A stretch of 64,000 bases of DNA from Desulfovibrio sp. JC022. Its GTDB lineage: Bacteria > Desulfobacterota > Desulfovibrionia > Desulfovibrionales > Desulfovibrionaceae. Below, piece after piece: positions 1 through 7,951 of the stretch. Both the position numbers and the translations under genes were made by a program. Numbering within the stretch: position 1 is the first letter of the stretch; each line of letters opens with the position of its first letter. Location: NCBI RefSeq assembly GCF_010470665.1, contig NZ_VOPZ01000004.1, positions 124,001-188,000 of the forward strand, in the 5' to 3' direction. The notes beneath the pieces are model-generated. The model was not told the DNA's origin, did no database searches, and saw only the letters and a program-made list of their open reading frames with translations.

Positions 1-660
1 CGGAACACCGATGAGATCATCCCAATCCACCCACATAGGCAAATACTCGCCGCTGGGCGTAACCGCATTCTCCACCCTTCCGTAAAGGGGAACGATAACT
101 GATTGGTCAGGGCGGGCAATCTGAAGCGGCATACCTTCTTTCATCCAGTAGTCTGCAAGCTCTTTCTGATAACCGTTATGAATGGATTGCCTGAACAGAC
201 CGTACTCGTAATGGATCCCGTAACCGCAGCCGGGAAGGTCAAGTGTTGCCAGCGAATCAAGAAAACAAGCAGCCAGCCTGCCGAGTCCTCCGTTACCTAG
301 AGCAGGATCGCGTTCACTGGCCCGGACCTCATCCAGATCGTAACCGAGGTCCTTAAAAATATCCTCGCACAAATCCAGCAGCTCCATATTGCACAGGGAA
401 TTACCAAGGCAACGGCCCAGCAGATATTCAATAGAAAAATAATACATGCGCTTGGCTTTCACCCGGCGGTAACGGTCACGGGTCCCGATCATCCTCTCCA
501 CCAGTCTGTCACGCAATGCCAGAGCAAGGGCCTTACCGGCATCCCATTCACTGGCATCCTTAACTTCCTTACTCAGAGAATAAATAACATGGTCTCTGAT
601 ATCCTCGGTAAGACTTTTGCGGTCATTCTGCTTTTTGACCTTGAAGCTGCTTTTTTTCAT
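1..660 (-). CDS. glgP: Glycogen/alpha-glucan phosphorylase, N-terminal part (cut by window edge)
   Basis: The reverse strand is open from an ATG at 660 to the window start, giving the first 220 residues of a much longer protein. Glycogen phosphorylase releases glucose-1-phosphate from storage glucan in the cytoplasm. The translation carries family signatures: FSIEYLLGR at about residues 75-83 and GNGGLGRLAACFLDS at about 123-137, then a typical YGIHYEYGLF stretch. A strong Shine-Dalgarno (GGAGGAG) lies just before the ATG. The family is about 800-850 residues, so the pyridoxal-phosphate and catalytic C-terminal half is off the window. Assignment is by recognised motifs; whether the rest is intact cannot be seen. 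Confidence 0.95.
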   Translation of the reverse strand, partial: MKKSSFKVKKQNDRKSLTEDIRDHVIYSLSKEVKDASEWDAGKALALALRDRLVERMIGTRDRYRRVKAKRMYYFSIEYLLGRCLGNSLCNMELLDLCEDIFKDLGYDLDEVRASERDPALGNGGLGRLAACFLDSLATLDLPGCGYGIHYEYGLFRQSIHNGYQKELADYWMKEGMPLQIARPDQSVIVPLYGRVENAVTPSGEYLPMWVDWDDLIGVP

Positions 661-876
661 GGCTCCTCCTGCTGCTACGGGAATTAGGCCTAGGATAACA
701 GCTTGAAGGGGCTAAATCCACTTGAAATCATTATGAACCAAAAAAGAGGAGGCATTTTAAGTTCAGTTATGGCGTGCTTAGACACAAGATGCTATAAACA
801 CAGTAATCAAAGTCAAATCATAATAAGAAAAACACATCAATTTGAATAAGTTTATTCTATTGCAGGAGAAAGCCTG

Positions 877-2469
877 ATGAAATCGTCAGATAATAAAAAC
901 AGCATGAAAAATCTGGAAAAAACGCTAAGGAAAGCTGAAAAAGTCATTCAACAAATTATCAACAGCGGAGTGGCTGAAGACACCATAGTAGAACAAATAC
1001 AAAGATTTCGCGCGGGCTTTCCAAGCACCCCGCTGCTCAGGCCGTGCACCCCCGATGACGGCATAACCATAATAAACGACCATGAACGCCAACGACTGAT
1101 TGAAATTTTCAAACAAGCTGCTGAAAATGGACGGATAACCAAATTCGTTCCCGCTTCCGGGGCAGCTACACGCATGTTCAAATCCCTGCTGGCAGTTTAC
1201 AATTCCAGCGAAGAAGAAATCCCCAACCTCGAAAGCAGTGATGAAAACGTCGTATTCTGCCGCACATTTATTAATTCACTGCCAAAATTCGCATTTCATG
1301 ATGAACTGAAACAACTCATGGCAGGTAATGGCAAAGACCTGGATAATGCCTTCCAGACCATGGATTTCAGAACCATATTGCATTATGTACTCAGCCCGGA
1401 AGGGTTGAATTACGGCGGACTGCCCAAAGGACTGATCCCTTTCCACGGTTATCCCGACCATCCGCGAACTCCGTTTGCCGAGCACATTATCGAGGCTATG
1501 GAATATGCCCGAGATACAAAGAACAGAGTTCGAGCTCATTTTACTGTCCCTCCGGCGCACAGGGAAAGAATTGAAAAGCACATCTCCGAAATATTAAAAC
1601 GGTACCCGGAAATGGATTTCAGGATTTCATATTCAGAGCAACGCAAACAAACCAACACCATCGCCGTGGACCTCAGTGGGGAAGGATTCCGCACAAACGA
1701 TGACCGCCTACTTTTCAGGCCCGCCGGACATGGTGCCCTGCTGATAAACCTGAACGATCTACAGGGTGACATCGTCTTCCTGAAAAATATCGATAACGTT
1801 GCACCGGATCATCTGAAATCCGACACCATTGAGTACAAGCAAATTCTAGGCGGGTTACTGGTAGAATTACAAAAAGAAATTTTCAGCCATGTTCGCCGCA
1901 TCAAACACGAAACCATTGATACAAACATGCTGAAAACCATAGAAAAATTCATTACCGACCGCCTTTCCTTACCGCTGCCGGACTCATATGGTTTAATGTC
2001 GAAAGAGGATAAATCCGCATGGCTGCTTTCCAAGCTCGACCGGCCGATCAGGGTTTGCGGGATGGTTGAAAATACAGGAGAACCCGGCGGCGGGCCATTC
2101 TGGGTGGCTGATCCGGATGGTGTTCCGGCAAGGCAGATTGTAGAAAAAAGTCAGGTAGATCTTGATGATCCGGCTCAGGCAAAATGCTTAAGTAAGGCAA
2201 CGCACTTCAACCCGGTGGATATTATCTGCGGACTGCGCGATTTCGAAGGCAAGCCTTTTAACCTGCTCGAGAGAATCGATAAGGATTCCGGCTTTATCTC
2301 AGTAAAATCAAAAGATGGAAAGGAATTGAAAGCCATGGAACTTCCCGGACTATGGAACGGTTCCATGGCCGACTGGACCACAATTTTTGTTGAAGTGCCC
2401 CTAAGTACTTTTTCACCGGTAAAAACCGTGAATGATTTACTAAAGTCTGAACATCAACCCGCAAGTTGA
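877..2469 (+). CDS. DUF4301 family protein
   Basis: This 530-residue protein has no established function. It matches my recollection of the DUF4301 family: VPASGAATRMFKSLL near residues 90-105, FHGYPDHPRTPFAEH near 190, RPAGHGALLINLNDL near 280 and FLKNIDNVAPD near 302-312. The last two blocks recall nucleotide-sugar pyrophosphorylases (a GHG substrate loop and a metal-site NIDN), so a nucleotidyltransferase-like fold is possible but inferred. The ATG follows AGGAGA with 8 bp spacing. It is transcribed alone, divergent from glgP. Its last 16 bp overlap the 3' end of the convergent tupC gene. No signal peptide is visible, so it is probably cytoplasmic. Confidence 0.8.
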   Translation: MKSSDNKNSMKNLEKTLRKAEKVIQQIINSGVAEDTIVEQIQRFRAGFPSTPLLRPCTPDDGITIINDHERQRLIEIFKQAAENGRITKFVPASGAATRMFKSLLAVYNSSEEEIPNLESSDENVVFCRTFINSLPKFAFHDELKQLMAGNGKDLDNAFQTMDFRTILHYVLSPEGLNYGGLPKGLIPFHGYPDHPRTPFAEHIIEAMEYARDTKNRVRAHFTVPPAHRERIEKHISEILKRYPEMDFRISYSEQRKQTNTIAVDLSGEGFRTNDDRLLFRPAGHGALLINLNDLQGDIVFLKNIDNVAPDHLKSDTIEYKQILGGLLVELQKEIFSHVRRIKHETIDTNMLKTIEKFITDRLSLPLPDSYGLMSKEDKSAWLLSKLDRPIRVCGMVENTGEPGGGPFWVADPDGVPARQIVEKSQVDLDDPAQAKCLSKATHFNPVDIICGLRDFEGKPFNLLERIDKDSGFISVKSKDGKELKAMELPGLWNGSMADWTTIFVEVPLSTFSPVKTVNDLLKSEHQPAS

Positions 2470-3101
2470 CCGCTGTCCAAACGGAAAATCACATCAGAAA
2501 CCTCTTCCAGCCAAAAATGATCGTGGCTGACAATAACAAGGGTGGTTCCCTGCTTATCACGAGCGGAAACAGCAGCATCGTGTATCAGCTGCGTAGATTC
2601 CAAATCAAGGCTGGCAGTAGGTTCGTCAAGGAGCAACACTCGTGGGTTAAGGGCCAGACGGGCCGCAAGGGCCACTCGCTGGGCTTCCCCGCCGGAAAGT
2701 TCGAACCAATGGCGGTGCATGAATTTTTCCGGCTCCAGACCGACCCGTGAAAGGGAGTCGCATACCTTGTCGCGGACATTCTTTTCTCCGCGCAACTCAA
2801 GGCCGTAGGCCACGTTTGCGGCTACGGAACGCTTAAGCAGGTATGGTTCCTGAGTAAGCATGGTAACTTCACGCCGCAGGGCAAGCTCAGGTCCCTCAAT
2901 TCCCCTGCCGTCATAAAATATTTTACCGGAATCCGGACTTTCCAAAAAAGCAAGCATACGCATGAGGGTGCTTTTTCCGCTGCCGTTATGCCCGGCAAGC
3001 CCCACGATGGTCCCCTCGCCTACAATAAATCTTTCTATGGAAAGCACCTGCCGTCCGTTGTAACGCTGGCGGACATTTTCCAGCCTGTACAATTCCTTCA
3101 T
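2454..3101 (-). CDS. tupC: Tungstate ABC transporter ATP-binding protein TupC
   Basis: This 215-residue ATPase energises tungstate import. The Walker A motif GHNGSGKST is at residues 37-45, the ABC signature LSGGEAQRVALA near 135, and Walker B VLLLDEPTA near 155, followed by the H-loop VSHDHFW. The length is that of short oxyanion-type ATPases without a regulatory C-terminal domain; ModC by contrast usually has a MOP domain. Its start overlaps the tupB stop by 1 bp (TAATG), which implies translational coupling. Substrate is assigned from the TupA-type binding protein at the head of the operon and from the neighbouring formate dehydrogenase maturation genes. Confidence 0.88.
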   Translation of the reverse strand: MKELYRLENVRQRYNGRQVLSIERFIVGEGTIVGLAGHNGSGKSTLMRMLAFLESPDSGKIFYDGRGIEGPELALRREVTMLTQEPYLLKRSVAANVAYGLELRGEKNVRDKVCDSLSRVGLEPEKFMHRHWFELSGGEAQRVALAARLALNPRVLLLDEPTASLDLESTQLIHDAAVSARDKQGTTLVIVSHDHFWLEEVSDVIFRLDSGQLAG

Positions 3102-3796
3102 TACTGGCCCGCCCTTTTCCTGATGCCGGACATAAAATAATTAACTGTAAAGGCAATCATCATCAGCACCAGACCAAGCGCGATGCCCATGGCAAACTCA
3201 CCTTTACCTGTTTCAAGGGCAATGGCGGTAGTGATGGTCCGGGTATGCCATTTGATATTCCCGCCGACCATCATGGAAATACCGATCTCGGAAACAATGC
3301 GTCCGTAAGCAGCGGCAGCAGCAAGAATGAGGCTGTAACGGGCCTCCCAGAGGGTGGTGCGTAAAATCTGGCTGTGGGAAGCACCAAGGGTAAGCAGGGT
3401 CTGCTTGAGGCGCAGGTCAAGATTTTCCACCGCCGTAGCCATCATGGCAATGACAATAGGCAATCCGAGCAGAGTCTGCCCTACGGCAATACCGGGAATG
3501 GTGAAAAGAAGTTCCATCTCACCCATAGGGCCCCTGCGGGATAGCATGGCATAAACCAGCAACCCGATAACAACAGTGGGAAAAGAAAGCAGGGTATCGG
3601 CAATAAGGCGTATAGCCCTTTTACCGGGAAATTCGTGATAGCCGAGCAGGAATCCCAGCGGCGCACCGAGAATCAGGGTTACGCTGATAGAAATAGTGGT
3701 CACGCATATGGTGGTGAAAATGGCGGAATAGGTTTCCGGGTCAGCTGAAAAAAGCAGTACAAACGCCTGCCAGAAACCATTTAAAATAAAATCCAT
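3101..3796 (-). CDS. tupB: Tungstate ABC transporter permease TupB
   Basis: This 231-residue inner-membrane permease has about five or six hydrophobic helices. It shows the EAA-type cytoplasmic loop typical of importers (EARYSLILAAAAAYGRIVSEIG near residues 150-170), ending in the conserved G-x3-SEIG pattern of the TupB/WtpB/ModB group. It forms the channel with TupC and receives tungstate from TupA. It lies between tupA and tupC in the same orientation. A 156-bp gap holding a long stem-loop separates it from tupA. Molybdate rather than tungstate cannot be excluded from the permease alone. Confidence 0.88.
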   Translation of the reverse strand: MDFILNGFWQAFVLLFSADPETYSAIFTTICVTTISISVTLILGAPLGFLLGYHEFPGKRAIRLIADTLLSFPTVVIGLLVYAMLSRRGPMGEMELLFTIPGIAVGQTLLGLPIVIAMMATAVENLDLRLKQTLLTLGASHSQILRTTLWEARYSLILAAAAAYGRIVSEIGISMMVGGNIKWHTRTITTAIALETGKGEFAMGIALGLVLMMIAFTVNYFMSGIRKRAGQ

Positions 3797-3897
3797 GTAG
3801 TATTAAACCCTCCCTATCAATGCAATACTCTTAATACCAAACGGGTTTTCCAATAACAAGAGCAAAGCCCGTTAAAATTTTGAAGGGAGAGAGCCTC

Positions 3898-3933
3898 GAG
3901 AGGGGGGAACTTTGTCTAAAAGTCCTCCCTCTC
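3898..3933 (-). promoter_or_regulatory. Intercistronic stem-loop between tupA and tupB
   Basis: An imperfect inverted repeat of about 16 bp per arm (GAGAGGGG.. paired with ..CCTCCCTCTC) lies between tupA and tupB. No U-run follows on the transcribed strand, so it is more likely a processing or stability element protecting tupA mRNA than a full terminator. A higher dose of binding protein over permease is common in ABC operons; its use here is inferred. Confidence 0.5.
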
Positions 3934-3952
3934 AGGCCATCGGAGACATTAA

Positions 3953-4777
3953 TTATTTAGCGTTAGGAATGAAGAGCTTTTTACCGAGCAGCTTAAAATT
4001 GCCGATAGCTTTCTGAGTCTTGGGGGAAGCCATCCACTCGGAGAACTTGGTTGCCAGTTCGTACTTGGCATTCTTGCAGTTCGCGGGATCAACAGCCAAT
4101 ACGCTGTACTGGTTGAAGAGGGACTTATCGCCTTCCACCAGAACATTCAGTTCAGGGGAGCCGTTTTTGTTGGCACTGTATTTAATGAAAGTACCGCGGT
4201 CAGTCATGATGTAAGCATCGCGTTCTTCAGCAACGGTGATACTTTTGATCATGCCCTGTCCGGTCTGGATGTACCATTTGGCTTTATCAGGAACAGCCAT
4301 GCCAGCTACTTTCCAGAGGGAAATTTCTTTTTTGTTGGTACCGGAGTTGTCACCACGGCTAACAAAAGCAGCCTTGGAATCAGCAATAGCTTTCATGGCC
4401 TGCACAACAGGAAGACCTTTAACACCTGCGGGATCGGAATCGGGACCGATAATTACGAAGTCATTGTACATTACTTCGCGGCGATCTTTGAGCGCGCCCA
4501 TACCAACGTATTTTTTTTCAGCAGCGGGAGCATGCACCATAAGAACATCAACATCGCAGTTCTGGCCCATTTTGAGAGCCTTACCGGTGCCTACAGCGGT
4601 CCATTTCAGTTCGATTCCGGTATCCTTTTTAAACATAGGAGCCAGTTCATCAAGCAGGCCGGTGTTATCTGTACTGGTGGTGGTAGCCATCATCAGGGTT
4701 TCAGCCTTGACCAGTCCCGGAGCAACGAGCAGGGAAACGAGAGCGAAAGCAAGCAGCAATACTTTAAGTTTTTTCAT
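3953..4777 (-). CDS. tupA: Tungstate-binding periplasmic protein TupA
   Basis: This 274-residue solute-binding protein starts with a Sec signal peptide of about 25 residues (MKKLKVLLLAFALVSLLV, then an A-x-A type site). The mature N-terminus has the TupA hallmark TTTSTDNTGLLDEL, and further on WTAVGTGKAL, DVDVLMVHAP and RGDNSGTN, which form the oxyanion pocket in this family. It captures tungstate in the periplasm for TupBC. It is the first gene of the tup operon, preceded by GGAGGAAAA and a good sigma70 promoter. The TTTS motif and the fdhD/fdhE/moaA neighbours favour tungstate over molybdate. Confidence 0.93.
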   Translation of the reverse strand: MKKLKVLLLAFALVSLLVAPGLVKAETLMMATTTSTDNTGLLDELAPMFKKDTGIELKWTAVGTGKALKMGQNCDVDVLMVHAPAAEKKYVGMGALKDRREVMYNDFVIIGPDSDPAGVKGLPVVQAMKAIADSKAAFVSRGDNSGTNKKEISLWKVAGMAVPDKAKWYIQTGQGMIKSITVAEERDAYIMTDRGTFIKYSANKNGSPELNVLVEGDKSLFNQYSVLAVDPANCKNAKYELATKFSEWMASPKTQKAIGNFKLLGKKLFIPNAK

Positions 4778-4872
4778 TTTTCCTCCAAAGAGAACTCTGT
4801 TTAAAAAATTCGTAAATCCAGATCATCCGCAAAATTAAGGCCGCGACTGATAATAGGCGGGACCAGCATAAA

Positions 4873-4901
4873 TATAGATCAGAAAGAGTGCTCTATGTCA
4901 A
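4873..4901 (-). promoter_or_regulatory. Sigma70 promoter of tupABC
   Basis: On the reverse strand TTGACA (4901-4896) is followed after 17 bp by TCTATA (4878-4873), about 95 bp upstream of the tupA ATG. The hexamers and spacing fit a housekeeping promoter. The leader would be about 85-90 nt long; I did not recognise a Moco/Tuco riboswitch in it. Confidence 0.6.
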
Positions 4902-4933
4902 TACAAGCACAATTATACGCTTAGTCTTAACCC

Positions 4934-4960
4934 GTTTTAGCACCAAAAATGTGCTGAAAC
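4934..4960. promoter_or_regulatory. Inverted repeat between tupA and fdhD, candidate operator
   Basis: Ten-base arms GTTTTAGCAC and GTGCTGAAAC flank a 7-bp spacer, with one mismatch. The site lies between the divergent tup promoter and fdhD, about 35 bp upstream of the tup -35 box. A tungstate-responsive regulator (TunR) is known in sulfate reducers and acts on tup genes. Whether this is its site, or a site for another factor, is inference. Confidence 0.45.
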
Positions 4961-5031
4961 AGGCGCAAAAAAGAAGAACTTGCCCGCAATGCCTGTTACC
5001 CCTATGCTAATTTAAATATATCAGGCGGAGC

Positions 5032-5820
5032 ATGATGAAAGAAAGTTTCAGCTATACAATAAAAGAATATTCCGGTGGTGAATTCAAGGAAAAAGAGATC
5101 AGCAGCATCCTTGAAGTCCCTTTGACCATCAATCTTAACGGCCGTGAAGTGGTAACTCTGCTGACCACTGCCCGCTATCCGGATTACCTTGCCGTGGGCT
5201 TCCTTAAATCGGACGCCTATATAGCTTCCCGCGATCAGGTTACCGACCTTAAAATAACTGAATACGAAGACCGCATCATCGCGGACGTAAGTACCAGCCA
5301 TGATCCATGGAAGGGCCGGGTCCTCGAATATTCAATCACTTCCGGCTGCGGTAAAGGCACCAACTTCGGACGCAATGTTTCCACCATTTCCAAACGGAAT
5401 ATCAACTCACAACTGACGGTTACACCGGAGCAGATTCTCAAACATGCCAACGAGCTGCATTCCCGCTCCACTCTTTATAACAAGACCCGCGGCTGCCATA
5501 ATTCATCCCTGTGTACCCCCGAAGAAATGCTCTACTTCCGGGAAGACATCGGCCGCCACAATGCCATTGATATGATCGTAGGCCAGTGTTTTCTTGAAAA
5601 TGTGCCCACAGACGGCAAAATGATTGTTTCCACCGGGCGGGTGGCCTCGGAAATCCTGCTCAAAGCCGTACGCATCGGAGTTCCGGTGCTGGCCTCCACT
5701 GCTGTGGCAACCAGTTTTTCCGTAGAGCTGGCCCGCAAGATCGGTATCACCCTCATCGGCAATATCTCCAAAACCGGATTCTGGGTTTACAACGATCAAG
5801 GCCGTATCAGCGGCTTGTAA
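5032..5820 (+). CDS. fdhD: Formate dehydrogenase sulfurtransferase FdhD
   Basis: This 262-residue cytoplasmic protein transfers sulfur from IscS to the Mo/W-bis-MGD cofactor of formate dehydrogenase. Motifs seen: FREDIGRHNAIDM near residue 168, then STGRVASEILLKAV and PVLASTAVATSFSVELA near 200-230, all typical of FdhD. The catalytic loop is SGCGKGTNF, with one cysteine where the E. coli protein has a C-x-x-C pair. Another block is RGCHNSSLC. The start is one of two adjacent ATGs after AGGCGGAG; the second is equally good. The gene is divergent from tupABC and upstream of fdhE, consistent with a tungsten formate dehydrogenase. Confidence 0.95.
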   Translation: MMKESFSYTIKEYSGGEFKEKEISSILEVPLTINLNGREVVTLLTTARYPDYLAVGFLKSDAYIASRDQVTDLKITEYEDRIIADVSTSHDPWKGRVLEYSITSGCGKGTNFGRNVSTISKRNINSQLTVTPEQILKHANELHSRSTLYNKTRGCHNSSLCTPEEMLYFREDIGRHNAIDMIVGQCFLENVPTDGKMIVSTGRVASEILLKAVRIGVPVLASTAVATSFSVELARKIGITLIGNISKTGFWVYNDQGRISGL

Positions 5821-5918
5821 TCTTTACAGGCACTTAAATTATACCATTTTAACCATAATATTTTTTTGAAATAATCGATTAGACTTTGTGTCAAAACGTG
5901 ATTAATTAACACTCCAAT

Positions 5919-5951
5919 GCAGCTGCCTAAGATTAGGCATATGCTTTTTTT
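5919..5951 (+). terminator. Rho-independent terminator after fdhD
   Basis: The perfect inverted repeat TGCCTAA-GA-TTAGGCA (5924-5939) is followed by a run of seven T (5945-5951) about 100 bp after the fdhD stop. The loop would be very small, so the stem probably opens a few pairs, but the T-run supports termination. Confidence 0.6.
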
Positions 5952-5966
5952 AACAGGAATGAAACA

Positions 5967-5992
5967 AACCCGGCTGACCCTACTGCCGGGTT
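5967..5992 (+). promoter_or_regulatory. Stem-loop just upstream of the fdhE ribosome binding site
   Basis: An eight-base perfect stem, AACCCGGC paired with GCCGGGTT around a 10-nt loop, ends 6 nt before the AAGGAG of fdhE. No T-run follows. It could protect the mRNA 5' end or modulate translation. It lacks the larger architecture of a Moco riboswitch as far as I can tell by eye. Confidence 0.45.
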
Positions 5993-6015
5993 CCCCTTAA
6001 GGAGTGTTTTTTATA

Positions 6016-6957
6016 ATGAATTTTGATTACAACAATGCCAAGGAACAGCTGGACAAAAAAGTATCCGAGCTGCGGGAAAAGCCCTTTCTTCCGGAAGAGC
6101 TTGTCAATTTAATTGCAAATGTTGCCGCCATCCAGCTGGAAGCACAGCAGCACTCCTCTCCAACCATACCGACAAATCTGGCTTCTGCTGAAGCCAACCT
6201 TCAAGGCCGCCCGCTGCTGACCCGCGAGGACTTCACTTATGATTATGAACAGGCCTGCAAGCTGGTAGACAGCTTGGCCGAAATGGTGAGTAAAGAAGAA
6301 GGGCCCATTGCCGAAGCAAGCACACTCATCACTGCAAACATCAAATCCGGTGAATTAGACCTGAAAGAAGCGTTCAAAGCCTACCTTGAAACAAACGAAG
6401 ATTTTTTCATGGGCTGGGCGGAGAAAATGCCCGAAGCTCCGCGCACGCTCAGTTTTCTCATCCAGTCTGCATTGACTCCTTCCATAAAAACCGTTGCCGC
6501 TGCACTGGCAGACAAGCTGCCTGAGATAGAAGCAGACACTTCTGAACGGGCTGACAATGAAGAACTGGACTTCGAACTGGAACAGCCCGCGCCGCGTAAC
6601 CACGGACACTGTCCCATCTGCGGCTCTGTGCCTTTCATGCACACCCTGCACCACCAGCAGGGCTTCCGCTATGCCAGCTGTTCCTTCTGCCACACCGAGT
6701 ACCGAGTGCGCAGAATGGCCTGTGCTTACTGCGATGAGACCAACGCAGATAACCTCAAATTTTTCACTGTGGAAGAAGCACCGGGCTACCGGGTCGATGT
6801 CTGCGATTCCTGCAAGACTTACCTAAAAACTACCGACTTCCGAAAGCTGGACAGAACGTCCGTGCCCGCCCTTAACGACCTTGAGTCCCTGCCCCTTGAT
6901 TTTGTAGCAGTGGAAGAAGGTTACAGCCGGGGCACCCTATCCGTCTGGGGGTTCTAA
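6016..6957 (+). CDS. fdhE: Formate dehydrogenase accessory protein FdhE
   Basis: This is a 313-residue cytoplasmic assembly factor for formate dehydrogenase. The C-terminal half has the rubredoxin-like metal knuckles of Fdh[21 protein letters not shown] and CDSC between about residues 195 and 270. The helical N-terminal half has [15 protein letters not shown]. An upstream in-frame GTG at 6004 lies inside the AAGGAG Shine-Dalgarno, so ATG 6016, 11 bp downstream, is the sensible start. The stop is followed one base later by the moaA ATG, so the two are co-transcribed. Confidence 0.93.
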   Translation: MNFDYNNAKEQLDKKVSELREKPFLPEELVNLIANVAAIQLEAQQHSSPTIPTNLASAEANLQGRPLLTREDFTYDYEQACKLVDSLAEMVSKEEGPIAEASTLITANIKSGELDLKEAFKAYLETNEDFFMGWAEKMPEAPRTLSFLIQSALTPSIKTVAAALADKLPEIEADTSERADNEELDFELEQPAPRNHGHCPICGSVPFMHTLHHQQGFRYASCSFCHTEYRVRRMACAYCDETNADNLKFFTVEEAPGYRVDVCDSCKTYLKTTDFRKLDRTSVPALNDLESLPLDFVAVEEGYSRGTLSVWGF

Positions 6958-6958
6958 A

Positions 6959-7951
6959 ATGGTGCTTACCGACAAGATAGGCCGCACTGTAAATTATCTG
7001 CGGCTGAGCGTTACCGATCGCTGTAACCTGCGCTGCATGTATTGCGTGACCAAGGATTTCAAGTTCATCCCCCACCCGGCTATCCTGCGCTACGAGGAAA
7101 TGCTGCGGCTGGTGGATCTGGCTGCTTCCATGAATATTTCCAAACTGAGGCTAACCGGAGGAGAACCCTTTGCCCGCCGCGGTTTCATGGATTTTATTTC
7201 AGCGGTCATGAACAGCCACCCGGAGCTGGACCTGCGTATCACCACCAACGGAACACTCATTGAACCGCTGGTGCCGGAACTCAAAAAGATAGGGGTCAGC
7301 AGGCTGAACATATCGCTGGATACCCTTGACCGTGAGACCTTCAAGGAAGTTACCGGACGTGATCACCTCAACGAGGTGCTGACTGCTATTTCCGCCTGCC
7401 TCTCAGCCGGGATCAGGGTTAAAGTCAATGCTGTTGCCATGAAAGGAATCAACGACAAGGAACTGGGGTCTTTCATTGATTTTGCGCGGGAAAATCCCAT
7501 CGACATGCGCTTCATCGAATTCATGCCCATGGGCGATGACACCAAATCCGACAGCAGATTCTGGTCTGCGGATGATATCCTTGAACAAGCCCGGCAATAT
7601 GCGGTCCTCACAAAGGAAAAAGTCAGACCTGAGAATCACGGCCCTGCGCGCGTGTATGCCATTGAAAACGGCAAAGGCAGGCTGGGCCTTATTTCCCCGG
7701 TCAGCTCCCACTTCTGCGCCACCTGCAACAGGCTGCGCATCACCTCTGACGGTCAGCTGCGGACCTGTCTTTTTTCCGACAAGACCTACGGGCTGCGTGA
7801 CATTTTAAGGAACCCCGAGCTCGATGACGACGCACTGCGCAAAGTAATCGCAGAAGCCACTCTCGACAAACCGCTGGGGTACCATCTCTTAGAACAAAGA
7901 TCAGGATGTGAAGGTGTATGCGAAACACAGATGTCGGCAATAGGCGGATAG
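6959..7951 (+). CDS. moaA: GTP 3',8-cyclase MoaA (molybdopterin biosynthesis)
   Basis: This 330-residue radical SAM enzyme makes 3',8-cyclo-GTP, the first step of molybdopterin synthesis. The N-terminal cluster motif is CNLRCMYC (Cys 22, 26, 29) after LRLSVTDR. The SAM-binding [10 protein letters not shown] follows. The C-terminal cluster is [18 protein letters not shown], and the chain ends in GG as active MoaA does. It starts one base after fdhE and its last 34 bp overlap the next gene in another frame. Placement with fdhE and fdhD suggests a copy dedicated to, or coordinated with, formate dehydrogenase. Other moa genes are not in the window. Confidence 0.95.
   Translation: MVLTDKIGRTVNYLRLSVTDRCNLRCMYCVTKDFKFIPHPAILRYEEMLRLVDLAASMNISKLRLTGGEPFARRGFMDFISAVMNSHPELDLRITTNGTLIEPLVPELKKIGVSRLNISLDTLDRETFKEVTGRDHLNEVLTAISACLSAGIRVKVNAVAMKGINDKELGSFIDFARENPIDMRFIEFMPMGDDTKSDSRFWSADDILEQARQYAVLTKEKVRPENHGPARVYAIENGKGRLGLISPVSSHFCATCNRLRITSDGQLRTCLFSDKTYGLRDILRNPELDDDALRKVIAEATLDKPLGYHLLEQRSGCEGVCETQMSAIGG

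Noticed and set aside
4778-6003. Moco/Tuco riboswitch in the tup or fdhE leader
   Set aside because: The leaders hold only simple stem-loops; I could not match the conserved cores of that class by eye.
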